NCBI GenBank assembly: GCA_052387255.1
Contig: JBQTJI010000043.1
Coordinates: forward strand, 30,972 to 94,971
Direction of reading: 5' to 3'
From: JBBQXK01 sp052387255
GTDB taxonomy: Bacteria; Pseudomonadota; Alphaproteobacteria; Rhodobacterales; Rhodobacteraceae
DNA: 64,000 nucleotides
A program made the position numbers and the translations under genes. This document shows positions 16,715 to 24,572 of this stretch, one piece after another (position 1 is the first letter of the stretch; each line of letters begins with the position of its first letter). The notes under the pieces are model-generated. The model did not search any database. It saw only the letters and a program-made list of their open reading frames with translations, and was not told the DNA's origin.

Positions 16715-17761
16715 ATGCAGACGGGCACGGGCAGGGCTGCCGAGGGTGGCCGGGACGGGACCTCGATGGGCGGAAACAATGCATTCGGCGCGCTGCTGGC
16801 GCTGATCTCTTTCGGCATCTTCGCCACGCATGACGTGGTGGTGAAGTTCCTGGGAAGCCAGTACTCCGCCATCCAGATCATCTTTTTCTCGGTGCTGATG
16901 GGCTTTCCGCTGGTCATGGTGATGCTGATCCGCGACCGGTCCGACGGCAACCTGCGCCCGCGCCATCCGTGGTGGACCGCGCTGCGCACGGGAGCCGCCG
17001 TGGTGACGGGGGTGACGGCGTTCTATGCCTTTTCGGTCCTGCCGCTGGCGCAGACCTATGCCATCCTGTTCGCCACGCCCCTGCTGATCACGCTTTTGGC
17101 GATTCCGATCCTGGGCGAGAAGGTGGGCATCCGGCGCGGCATCGCGGTGGTCGTGGGGCTGCTGGGGGTGATGGTGGTGCTGCGCCCCGGTGACGCCGAG
17201 CTGTCGCTGGGCCACGCGGCGGCGCTGACGGCGGCGGTGTGTTCGTCGCTGGCCTCGGTCATCGTGCGCAAGATCGGCGCGGACGAACGGGCGGCGGTGC
17301 TGCTGCTGTACCCGATGCTGGCGAACTTCGTCGTGCTGGGGGCGGCGCTGCCGCTGGTGTACAAGCCCATGCCCATCCAGCATCTGGGCATGATCGGCAT
17401 CATCGCGCTGTTCGGCTTCATCGCCATGCTGTTCATCATCGCCGCGTACCGGCGCGCCGAGGCGGTGGTGGTGGCACCCATGCAGTACAGCCAGATGATC
17501 TGGGCCGCCGTCTATGGCGCGCTGATCTTTGACGAGGGGCTCGATGTATACACGATCCTTGGCGCATCCATCATCATCGCGTCCGGCATCTACATCGTCC
17601 TGCGCGAGGGCCGGAAATCGACCGGGTCCAAGGCCCCCGTCCTGCGCACCCAGGTGCGGCCCGAGACCGGCCTTCTGCCGCGCATGTCCAGCCTGATGGG
17701 GATCGGCGGCCGCTCGGGCGGCCCGCGCCTGCGCCACGACGACGCGCCGTCGGGCAAGTGA
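16715..17761 (+). CDS. EamA-family (DMT superfamily) membrane transporter
   Basis: 348 residues from the first ATG; an ATG at 16766 (MGGNNAFGALLALIS) is an equally good start. Ten hydrophobic segments in two EamA repeats, with VTAFYAFSVLPLAQTYAILFATPLLITLL and VVVAPMQYSQMIWAAVYGALIFDEGLD resembling the preceding gene closely enough to suggest a local duplication. The C-terminal 50 residues after IYIVLREGR are polar and basic, probably a cytoplasmic tail. Its stop codon lies in a 14-bp tandem duplication. Confidence 0.82.
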   Translation: MQTGTGRAAEGGRDGTSMGGNNAFGALLALISFGIFATHDVVVKFLGSQYSAIQIIFFSVLMGFPLVMVMLIRDRSDGNLRPRHPWWTALRTGAAVVTGVTAFYAFSVLPLAQTYAILFATPLLITLLAIPILGEKVGIRRGIAVVVGLLGVMVVLRPGDAELSLGHAAALTAAVCSSLASVIVRKIGADERAAVLLLYPMLANFVVLGAALPLVYKPMPIQHLGMIGIIALFGFIAMLFIIAAYRRAEAVVVAPMQYSQMIWAAVYGALIFDEGLDVYTILGASIIIASGIYIVLREGRKSTGSKAPVLRTQVRPETGLLPRMSSLMGIGGRSGGPRLRHDDAPSGK

Positions 17762-17775
17762 CGACGGGCAAGTGA
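17748..17775. repeat. 14-bp tandem duplication over the EamA stop codon
   Basis: Two adjacent copies of a 14-bp unit ending in CGGGCAAGTGA, differing at one base (CGT versus CGA at the start). The first copy contains the TGA stop at 17759-17761 and the second repeats it just downstream. It looks like a slippage duplication and should not change the protein. Confidence 0.85.
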
Positions 17776-17822
17776 TGGCCCTTGCAAAGCCGCGACCGAC
17801 CGGGTAACCCCCGCCGCACGGT

Positions 17823-17899
17823 CGGAGCGTAGCGCAGTCTGGTAGCGCACCTGCTTCGGGAGCAGGGGGTCGGAGGTTCGAATCCTCTCGCTCCGACCA
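17823..17899 (+). tRNA. tRNA-Pro (anticodon CGG)
   Basis: A 77-nt tRNA with encoded CCA. The acceptor stem CGGAGCG pairs with CGCTCCG. The anticodon arm CCTGC-TTCGGGA-GCAGG places CGG at 17857-17859, decoding CCG proline codons. The T-arm loop is GGTTCGAATCC. An accessory region with an IS remnant begins about 130 nt after its 3' end, so this tRNA may mark an integration site, although I see no integrase gene and no repeated tRNA 3' end within the window. Confidence 0.97.
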
Positions 17900-18033
17900 A
17901 TAGAAAAAATCCCGAAAAATCAATTAGTTATATGATGGACGTTTTCCCGCCCGGAACACTTTCCCGGACAGGAAAACCGGAACAGGGTCCGGATGTTGTC
18001 CAGTCCAGATCGTAGCCGATGTCATGGCCGATC
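17900..18033. other. Gene-free stretch between tRNA-Pro and the IS remnant
   Basis: AT-richer than the flanks at first (AAAAAATCCCGAAAAATC and following), then average. No coding region is supported. A 49-codon reading frame starting at 18024 runs into the IS remnant and has no recognisable similarity. Confidence 0.5.
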
Positions 18034-18985
18034 CTGCGTCGGACACTTCGGCGAACGGAGATTCGGTCTGGGGACCAGGGGAACGGCTGACCTTTCTGGC
18101 CGACGCCTCATCCCGCGTCGAGCAGCTCGCGCAGCGCCCGCACACGGGACGGGGTTACCTTCGGGGGCACTGATGCACAAATCGGCTGACGGTCGGACTG
18201 CCCCTTTCCCGGGAGAGACCTATCCCACGGCCTGTGTGACGGGAATCCCCCCAAGAATCAGCCCAAAAGGCCGATGGTATGATGAGGTTCGCCTTCATTG
18301 CCAGACACCGCCACGTCTGGCCGGTCAGCTGGTTCTGCGAAGTGCTGGAGGTCTCACCTTCTGGCTTCCACGCCTGGCTCAACCGCCCGACCAGCACCCG
18401 CGCGACCCATGACGCCAAGCTTGTCACAGTGATCGAGATGAGCTTCAAGGCCAGTGACCGCACCTATGGCGCGGGAGCTGACGACGTTGATCGAACGGCG
18501 CGGCAAGCCCGGAATGATCGTGAGCGACAATGGGACAGAACAGACCTCGAACGCGAACCTGAAGTGGTGCGCCGAGCACAAGGTCGAATGGCACTGTATC
18601 GCGCCAGGCAAGCCGATGCGAGACATGGCTCTGTCGAAAGCTTCAACGGTCGGATGCGGGATGAATTCCTCAACGAAACACTGTTCCGAAACCGCGCCCA
18701 TGCCCGCGATCTGATCGCCACATGGGTCACCGACGACAACGCCGCAAGGCCCCGCTCGGCCCTCGGCTACCAGACACCCGCTGGCTTTGCCCTGCACATG
18801 ACCACCGCAACCGCCCGACCCGCTGCGCGCGATGAGGGATCCGCGCCCCGGGCGATTGCTCAACCCGCGCCAACAGGCGTAAACAACCACCGGGCTCCGG
18901 TCGTGACCGGATGAAAGACCGGTGGCAGGTCAGCACGCAGCCAGCAGTACCGCCTCCGACGAAGATGTGGCAGTGTCCTACGTCC
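18034..18985 (+). mobile_element. Degenerate IS3-type insertion sequence
   Basis: The boundaries are proposed from an imperfect inverted-repeat pair: GCGTCGGACACT at 18036-18047 against AGTGTCCTACGT at 18972-18983, where 10 of 12 positions pair. Between them lie fragments of an IS3-family OrfB transposase. No convincing OrfA is left in 18048-18278. The element is only about 950 bp, shorter than an intact IS3 member (roughly 1.2-1.5 kb), consistent with internal loss. I could not identify target-site duplications. Confidence 0.6.
18279..18914 (+). pseudogene. IS3-family transposase OrfB, frameshifted and internally deleted
   Basis: The N-terminal part MMRFAFIARHRHVWPVSWF...SPSGFHAWLNRP is one frame. 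After FKASDRTYGA the sequence jumps, with loss of roughly a hundred codons expected in the family, to the integrase-core segment RGKPGMIVSDNGTEQTSN, read in another frame (18454-18714). After GKPM a second frame change returns to the first frame at VESFNGRMRDEFLNETLF and continues to the normal C-terminal tail. The remaining Asp of the core (VSDNG) and the Glu (ESFNGR) are in different frames, so no active DDE enzyme can be made. Confidence 0.85.
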
Positions 18986-18996
18986 GGTATGGTTCC

Positions 18997-19677
18997 TCAT
19001 CGCCCGCCGCGGGCGATTTCCTCCTTGGACATGATCGCCCGCAGGACGAAATCGACAATGAAGGCGCGTCTGGTGGCCAAGGCGTCGTCCGTCATGTGGT
19101 CGAAATTGTAGATCTGCGAGTTGGTGAAACGGTTGTTCAAGTAATAGAAACCCAGCGCCGCAATCGAATGGTTGAGCTGCATCGGGTCCACGCCGGGGCG
19201 GATCCTGCCCTGCTCGACGCCCTTCTTCAGGATCGCCGTCACGCGGCCAAGAAGCACGCTCGTCCGGCGCTTCACGATTCCTGATTTCTTGAGGTAGATC
19301 GCGCCCAGCAGATTTTCCTGGTTCACCAGCGCGATAAAATCGGGGTTGGCGACATAGTAGTCCCATGTCCCTTCAACCAGCCTCTGGATCGCATCCAGCG
19401 GTTCAAGGTCGTCGAGAGGAAGCGCCTCTTCCATCTTCCGGATGCCGAGATAGGCCTCTTCCAGAACCGCGATGTAGAGATCTTCCTTTGAGCCGAAGTA
19501 GTGGTAGATCATCTTCTTGTTCAGGCCCGTCGGCTCGGCGATGGCTTCGATCCCGGCCAGGGCAAAGCCCTTGTCGGCAAATTCCCGCCGCGCCGATTCC
19601 ACCAGATCCGCCTTCGCCTGGTCTGCATTCCGTCCGATGCGACGCACCTTGGCCGTCGTGCCGTCCGCTTCGATCAT
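18997..19677 (-). CDS. TetR/AcrR-family transcriptional repressor
   Basis: 226 residues. The N-terminal DNA-binding domain is at about 15-65: LVESARREFADKGFALAGIEAIAEPTGLNKKMIYHYFGSKEDLY, the standard TetR helix-turn-helix ending in YHYFGSKE. The C-terminal ligand domain is helical. It is the last gene of a minus-strand run, 28 nt after the permease stop. Two palindromes related to ACTCACCAGTGAGT upstream of the binding-protein and CoA-transferase genes are candidate operators. Given the MaoC and CoA-transferase genes, an acyl-CoA effector is plausible but not shown. The ATG at 19677 has a GGGGGAT ribosome site; an upstream extension would overlap the permease gene. Confidence 0.88.
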   Translation of the reverse strand: MIEADGTTAKVRRIGRNADQAKADLVESARREFADKGFALAGIEAIAEPTGLNKKMIYHYFGSKEDLYIAVLEEAYLGIRKMEEALPLDDLEPLDAIQRLVEGTWDYYVANPDFIALVNQENLLGAIYLKKSGIVKRRTSVLLGRVTAILKKGVEQGRIRPGVDPMQLNHSIAALGFYYLNNRFTNSQIYNFDHMTDDALATRRAFIVDFVLRAIMSKEEIARGGR

Positions 19678-19705
19678 GTCCGATCCCCCGCTGTTCGTTC
19701 GCAGA

Positions 19706-20557
19706 TCAGCCCTTGCTGGCACCCAGCGTGAGCCCGGCAATGAAGTGACGCTGCATTGCGAAGAACATCATGACGGGCGGGAGCGCCGCAATCAACGACC
19801 CGGCGGCGAGGAGATTGAACGAGGAGATGTATTGACCCTTCAGAACTGTCAGGCCGAGTGTGATCGGACGCAGCTCGTCAGACTGGATGAGGATGAGGGG
19901 CCAGAAGAAGTCGTTCCAGATGAAGGTGAACTGAAGCACCGCCAAGGCTGCCAGCGCCGGACGGACCAGCGGCACGATGACATGGATCAGGATTTTCCAT
20001 TCGCCCACCCCTTCGGCCCGCGCGGCCTCAACCAGTTCGAAAGGCAACTCGGCGATGAAGTTGCGCATGAAGAAGGTGCAAAAGCCGGTCTGGAAGGCGA
20101 TCTGGAACAGGATGACGCCCCAGTAGGTGTCGTAGATCCCGAGGTCCAGCGTCAACTGCCGGACCGGGATCATCAGGATCTGGAACGGAACGAAGTTCCC
20201 CGCGATGAAAAGGGCAAGGATCACAAAGCGACCGCGAAACCTGTAAAGCGCCAAACCTGCCCCTGCGAGGGTGGACAGGAACAGCGCGCCCGCGATCGAC
20301 GGCAGCGTGATGATGACGCTGTTCAAGAGGTAGACGCCGACCGAGGACGACCCGAAAACCGCCAGGAAGTTGTCGACAAAGGCCCATTCGCTGGGAATGC
20401 CCCAGTAATTGCCGCGGTTCAGGTCCGACAGCGACCGCCCTGCTGTCGCGATGATCGCGATCATTGGAAGCAGCCAGATGACCAGAGAGATCGGCAGAGC
20501 GACCTTGTACATCAGTTGACGGCGGCGGCTGGTTTCCTGGATGGGGCGGGGAAACAT
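19706..20557 (-). CDS. Sugar-type ABC transporter permease (MalG-like)
   Basis: 283 residues with six predicted membrane segments and the CUT1-type permease motif ELVEAARAEGVGEWKILIHVIVPLVRPAL, where the EAA loop contacts the ATPase. The N-terminus RRRQLMYKVALPISLVIWLLPM is the usual first segment. It overlaps the other permease gene by ATGA and forms an importer with the binding protein (21544-22776) and probably the ATPase at 23394-24521. Substrate unknown. Confidence 0.9.
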   Translation of the reverse strand: MFPRPIQETSRRRQLMYKVALPISLVIWLLPMIAIIATAGRSLSDLNRGNYWGIPSEWAFVDNFLAVFGSSSVGVYLLNSVIITLPSIAGALFLSTLAGAGLALYRFRGRFVILALFIAGNFVPFQILMIPVRQLTLDLGIYDTYWGVILFQIAFQTGFCTFFMRNFIAELPFELVEAARAEGVGEWKILIHVIVPLVRPALAALAVLQFTFIWNDFFWPLILIQSDELRPITLGLTVLKGQYISSFNLLAAGSLIAALPPVMMFFAMQRHFIAGLTLGASKG

Positions 20558-21483
20558 CAGCGGGCTCCCTTCTCGTTCCGGAGCAGGCGCATCAGGAACC
20601 AGGCGATGTAGATGTCCATGATCAGGAACAGGATCGTCGCTATGGCCGAGGCATAACCCATCCGGTAGCGCGAGATCGCGTTGTCATACATGTAGTAGGC
20701 CAGCACGTTGGACGAGTTGTAGGGGCCGCCGCTGGTCATGACCGCGACAAGGTCGAACGAGCGCAGAGCGCCGATGACCGTCACGACCAGTGCTATGAAG
20801 GTCGCCGCGCGCAGCTGTGGAAGGACGATCCTGACCAGAAGCCGCCAGCCCTTGGCCCCATCAAGGCGCGCGGCCTCGATCATCTCGGGGTTCACGCTGT
20901 TCAGGCCGGTCAGGTAGAGGATCATGCAATAGGCGGTCTGCGGCCAGAGACCCGCAATGATAATGCCGAAGGTGGCCCAATCCTCGTCAGCGAGGATCGC
21001 CGGGATGCCGATGCCCAGGGGTTTCAGCAGGGTTGCAAGCAGGCCGAAGGCCGGATCGTAGAACCAGGCAAAGATCATCCCCACGACAATCTGTGACACG
21101 ACGAAGGGAAAGAAGAACAACGACTTGACCAGACGGATGCCGAACACGTTCTGGTTCAGGAACAGTGCGATGAAAAGGCCCATGACGGGTGCCAGCAGGA
21201 ACAGCACCAGCCAATAGATGTTGTTGACCAGCGACGTCCAGAACACCCGGTCGCGAAAGAGTTCGCGGTAGTTGTCCAGACCCACCCATGTCTTCGGCCC
21301 GATGCCCTGCCATTCCACGAAGGACAGACCGACGGACTGGATGATCGGCCAGATCACGAACAGCGAGAACATCGACAAGGCCGGTGCGATGAAGACAAGC
21401 GGCATGATCACCAGCTTGTTGCGGCGAAAGAACGTGCCCGTCTTTCGCGGCCTGTAGGTCGCCACTGCCTGGATGTCAGCCAT
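20557..21483 (-). CDS. Sugar-type ABC transporter permease (MalF-like)
   Basis: 308 residues, six membrane segments (LVIMPLVFIAPALSMFSLF, IYWLVLFLLAPVMGLFIALF, LFFFPFVVSQIVVGMIFAWF and others) and the EAA motif EMIEAARLDGAKGWRLLVRIVLPQLR. The ATG at 21483 is used because the upstream extension is low-complexity and would start too near the preceding stop. It is partner of the MalG-like permease, with which it overlaps by 1-4 nt at 20557. Confidence 0.9.
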   Translation of the reverse strand: MADIQAVATYRPRKTGTFFRRNKLVIMPLVFIAPALSMFSLFVIWPIIQSVGLSFVEWQGIGPKTWVGLDNYRELFRDRVFWTSLVNNIYWLVLFLLAPVMGLFIALFLNQNVFGIRLVKSLFFFPFVVSQIVVGMIFAWFYDPAFGLLATLLKPLGIGIPAILADEDWATFGIIIAGLWPQTAYCMILYLTGLNSVNPEMIEAARLDGAKGWRLLVRIVLPQLRAATFIALVVTVIGALRSFDLVAVMTSGGPYNSSNVLAYYMYDNAISRYRMGYASAIATILFLIMDIYIAWFLMRLLRNEKGAR

Positions 21484-21543
21484 CGTTCCGTCCCCGGTCG
21501 AAAGGGGACCGGCGCAGGGAGCGCCGGTCCCGGGATGCACAGC

Positions 21544-22776
21544 TCAGAGCTTGCCGTAGATCCGCTCGCGCTCGGCCTCGATCCGTTCCAGGATCGCGTC
21601 GAGCCGGTCGGGGTTCTGCATGAACTCCTGGAAGCCCTCCATCCCGACCTTGGCCAGCGCCGGGTCGGTGTCGCGGTCGTAGAACTGCATGATCCCGCTG
21701 GCCTTGCCGAGCTGCTCGAACCCGCCCTTCGCAAAGCGGTCATCCTTGACCGAGGCACCGACGTTCGGCGGCAGCATGTCGAGCGTGCCTGCCGTCTTGG
21801 TCTGCACAGCGGCCTGTGCCGCGAAGGCGAGGAACAGGCGCGCGTCTTCCTTGTTCGTCGCGTTCTTGGGGATCATGAAGGCGTCGGTCGGCGCATCTTC
21901 CCAGATCCCGACCGCCGGGTCGATGACAGGGAAGGGGAACCATTCCACCTGCGCGCGCACGTCTTCGGGGAACATCGAGACGATGAAGGGCGCAAGCAGA
22001 TACATGGCGGCGTCGCCCTGGTTCATGAAGGGCAGCGCTTCCTGGAACGAATAGGCGGGATGGTTTTCGATGAAGAAGCCCGCGCTGACCAGTTCGCCCC
22101 ATTTCTGGAAAACGGCCTTCACCCGGTCATCGGTGTAGGCAACCTTTCCGTCCATCAGCTGGGCATGGAACGCGCCGCCGTTGACCCGCATGTTCAGGAA
22201 GTCGAACCAGCCGGCGGTGGGCCACAGTTCTTTCGATCCGATGGTGACCGGCTTGATCCCGGCAGCGTTCAGTTGCGCGCCGATTTCCAGAAGCTCTTCC
22301 CAGGTCTCAGGTGTCTTGGTGATCCCGGCCTTCTCGAACAGGTCCTTCCGATAGTAGAAGCCCCACGCGTAATAGGCATAGGGCACGGCATACAGCTTGC
22401 CGTCCACAGACGACGCCGTCAGGACGGCCGGCATCTTTTCGGCAAGGCCTTCCGCCGCCCAGACGTCCGAGACATCGTCCAGAAGGCCGAGATCGACGAA
22501 CACCTTCATCCGGTTTCCGGCGTTCCAGGTGATCAGGTCCGGCGCATCCGACACCAGAAAGTTGCGCATCGCCACCTTGAAGGCTTCGTGGTCATAGAGG
22601 TTGAACTTGACGTCGATGTCGGGATAGGCCGCCTCGAAATCGGCGATCAGATCCTCCATCGCCTGCTTCTGCGCAGGGTCCGAGGTGTTGGCATTCATCA
22701 CCAGATCGCGTGCGAAGACCGACGTCGCAAGGACCGTCAGCGCTGCGGCGCACACCGCTGTCTTGATGTATTTCAT
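21544..22776 (-). CDS. Periplasmic solute-binding protein of a CUT1-type ABC importer
   Basis: 410 residues. A signal peptide (MKYIKTAVCAAALTVLATSVFA) is followed by the family-1 binding-protein fold: DPAQKQAMEDLIADFEAAYPDIDVKFNLYDHEAFK, then SDAPDLITWNAGNRMK, GKLYAVPYAYYAWGFYYRKDLFEKAG and TPETWEELL. GGAGGAAGAA precedes the ATG. It is the first gene of the binding protein-permease-permease-TetR run. A palindrome (22886-22899) lies 110 nt upstream of the start. The ligand is not evident from sequence; sugars, polyols and glycerol derivatives are all possible for this family. Confidence 0.9.
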   Translation of the reverse strand: MKYIKTAVCAAALTVLATSVFARDLVMNANTSDPAQKQAMEDLIADFEAAYPDIDVKFNLYDHEAFKVAMRNFLVSDAPDLITWNAGNRMKVFVDLGLLDDVSDVWAAEGLAEKMPAVLTASSVDGKLYAVPYAYYAWGFYYRKDLFEKAGITKTPETWEELLEIGAQLNAAGIKPVTIGSKELWPTAGWFDFLNMRVNGGAFHAQLMDGKVAYTDDRVKAVFQKWGELVSAGFFIENHPAYSFQEALPFMNQGDAAMYLLAPFIVSMFPEDVRAQVEWFPFPVIDPAVGIWEDAPTDAFMIPKNATNKEDARLFLAFAAQAAVQTKTAGTLDMLPPNVGASVKDDRFAKGGFEQLGKASGIMQFYDRDTDPALAKVGMEGFQEFMQNPDRLDAILERIEAERERIYGKL

Positions 22777-22885
22777 TCTTCTTCCTCCCATTTCTTCCGA
22801 CCGCTTCCTGCGGGCCAGATCCTCGGCCAAATCGGCTTGGCCAACCCCTTGCCCGCCAAAGCGGGACTGCTGTTTTCCTGATGTT

Positions 22886-22899
22886 ACTCACCAGTGAGT
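22886..22899. promoter_or_regulatory. Candidate TetR operator upstream of the binding-protein gene
   Basis: Perfect dyad ACTCAC-CA-GTGAGT in the 141-nt gap between the MaoC stop and the binding-protein start, with AT-rich DNA beside it. The form ACTnACnnGTnAGT is typical of TetR/AcrR operators. A related site (13 of 16 positions shared over the extended motif) lies at 27686-27701. The regulator is encoded at the end of the same operon. Confidence 0.6.
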
Positions 22900-22917
22900 T
22901 ATTTTTGCGCCAAGGCA

Positions 22918-23397
22918 TTACTCCTGCTGGCGTCTGCGCATCAGAAGCGCATTCCGACCGGACTGCACCATCACGCCGTCCTGGTTGGTCACCTCGAACT
23001 CAAGCTGAACGATCCCCCGGTCGCCCGACGATGTCAGGCGCATCTCTGCGACCCTGATCGTGGCCGAGATACTGTCCCCAGCGAAGATGGGCGCCTTGAA
23101 AGACCATGTGTTCCAGCCCAGCGAAGCCACCGCCTGCAACTGCGCCTCGGCCCGGTTCTTCAACCCGTCGACAAGGCAGAGACCAAGCAGCCCGTGGGCG
23201 ATCCGTCCCGGAAAGCCCTGTTCCCGCGCGAAAACGTCATCCATGTGGACGTCGAAGAAGTCGCCCGACATGCCGGCGAAAGCCACGATATGCGCTTCGG
23301 TCACCGTGATCCGGCCGGTACGGAAAAACACCCCGACGTGAAGGTCGTCGTAGAAGTAATTGCCGGCGGGCAGGGGCGGGGCCTTGCTGTCCATCAT
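22918..23397 (-). CDS. MaoC-family hotdog-fold dehydratase/hydratase
   Basis: 159 residues, the usual length for a single-hotdog MaoC protein. The hydratase-2 signature is readable as FAGMSGDFFDVHMDDVFAREQGFPGRIAHGLL, with the catalytic Asp and His of the family (SGDFFDVH). These enzymes hydrate or dehydrate acyl-CoA thioesters. The gene overlaps the ABC ATPase gene by 4 nt, which ties a thioester enzyme to the transporter operon and suggests that the imported compound is metabolised through a CoA ester. Confidence 0.85.
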   Translation of the reverse strand: MMDSKAPPLPAGNYFYDDLHVGVFFRTGRITVTEAHIVAFAGMSGDFFDVHMDDVFAREQGFPGRIAHGLLGLCLVDGLKNRAEAQLQAVASLGWNTWSFKAPIFAGDSISATIRVAEMRLTSSGDRGIVQLEFEVTNQDGVMVQSGRNALLMRRRQQE

Positions 23398-24521
23398 GCT
23401 GCCGCCTCGTGGCCTCGAACGACACCGGCCGACGTGCTGAGGGTTTGACCATTGCTGTCAAAGAGGTGGCAGTATTCATCGCGGATCATGGCGGTCACAG
23501 TCATGCCCGAGCGTGGCGGTCGCTCGCTGTCGGCCTTGATGATGATGTCCTGCGTGGCCTTGGTCCTGCCATAGGCATAGGCGATCCCGCCCAGGTTCTC
23601 GACCACGTCGATCCGGACTTCCAGCCCGGGACCGGCAGAGGTTCCCGCGAAATGCTCGGGCCGGATGCCGATGGTCACCTCCTGACCGGGAACGACAGAC
23701 GCAGCCTCTCTTAGCGGGATCAGCAGGATGTGGTCGGGCGCATCCGGCACCGAAACCTGCGCCTCGGTCTGCGCGCGATTGACCACCCGCGCCTTCAGGA
23801 AATTCATCCGGGGCGAGCCGATGAACCCCGCCACAAACTGGTTGTCAGGCGAAGTGTAAAGATCGAGCGGGGAACCGACCTGTTCGACCCTGCCGTCGCG
23901 CAGCACCACGATCTTGTCGGCCATCGTCATCGCCTCGACCTGGTCATGGGTGACGTAGATCATCGTGGCGCCGATTTCGTTGTGCAGCTTTGATAACTCG
24001 ACGCGCATCTGCACGCGCAACTCGGCGTCGAGGTTCGACAAGGGTTCGTCGAACAGGAATACCTTGGGCTCGCGCACGATGGCCCGACCGATGGCAACCC
24101 GCTGCCGCTGCCCCCCCGACATGTCCTTGGGCTTGCGCTGGAGAAGGTGAGTGATCTGCAAGATATCGGCGGCCTTGCGGACCCGCTTTTCCAACTCCGC
24201 TTGCGGAGTCTTGGCCATGCGGAGGGCAAAACTCATGTTCTCGGCGACGGTCATATGCGGGTAAAGCGCATAGGACTGGAACACCATCGCGGTACCACGA
24301 TCCGCCGCTTCGACCTCGCTCATGTCCTCGTCGCCGATCAGCAACTGACCGGACGTGATCTTTTCCAGGCCGCAGATCATCCGCAGAAGTGTGGACTTGC
24401 CGCACCCGGACGGGCCGACGAAGACCACGAACTCACCGTGCCTGGCTTCGAGGTCGACCCCTTTGATGACATCGACCGAACCGAAGGATTTCCGCACGTT
24501 CTTCAGGATGACATCAGCCAT
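23394..24521 (-). CDS. ABC transporter ATP-binding protein (MalK/UgpC type)
   Basis: 375 residues. Walker A GPSGCGKST, Q-loop FQSYALYPHMTV, signature MSGGQRQRVAIGRAI, Walker B VFLFDEPLSNLD and switch His in YVTHDQVEAM are all present, followed by a C-terminal OB/TOBE regulatory domain (GIRPEHF ... MIRDEYCHLFDSNGQ). This is the ATPase expected to drive the two permeases at 19.7-21.5 kb. It is followed by MaoC with ATGA overlap, and a 51-nt gap separates it from the aldehyde dehydrogenase gene upstream. Confidence 0.93.
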   Translation of the reverse strand: MADVILKNVRKSFGSVDVIKGVDLEARHGEFVVFVGPSGCGKSTLLRMICGLEKITSGQLLIGDEDMSEVEAADRGTAMVFQSYALYPHMTVAENMSFALRMAKTPQAELEKRVRKAADILQITHLLQRKPKDMSGGQRQRVAIGRAIVREPKVFLFDEPLSNLDAELRVQMRVELSKLHNEIGATMIYVTHDQVEAMTMADKIVVLRDGRVEQVGSPLDLYTSPDNQFVAGFIGSPRMNFLKARVVNRAQTEAQVSVPDAPDHILLIPLREAASVVPGQEVTIGIRPEHFAGTSAGPGLEVRIDVVENLGGIAYAYGRTKATQDIIIKADSERPPRSGMTVTAMIRDEYCHLFDSNGQTLSTSAGVVRGHEAAA

Positions 24522-24572
24522 TTGTGTACCAACCCGGGATCACGCCCCGCCCCATCGTTTCGTGGCCCCCGC

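Noticed and set aside
18024..18173. 49-codon frame (MADPASDTSANGDSVWG...) after tRNA-Pro
   Set aside because: Crosses the proposed left end of the IS remnant, has no recognisable similarity and no clear ribosome site.
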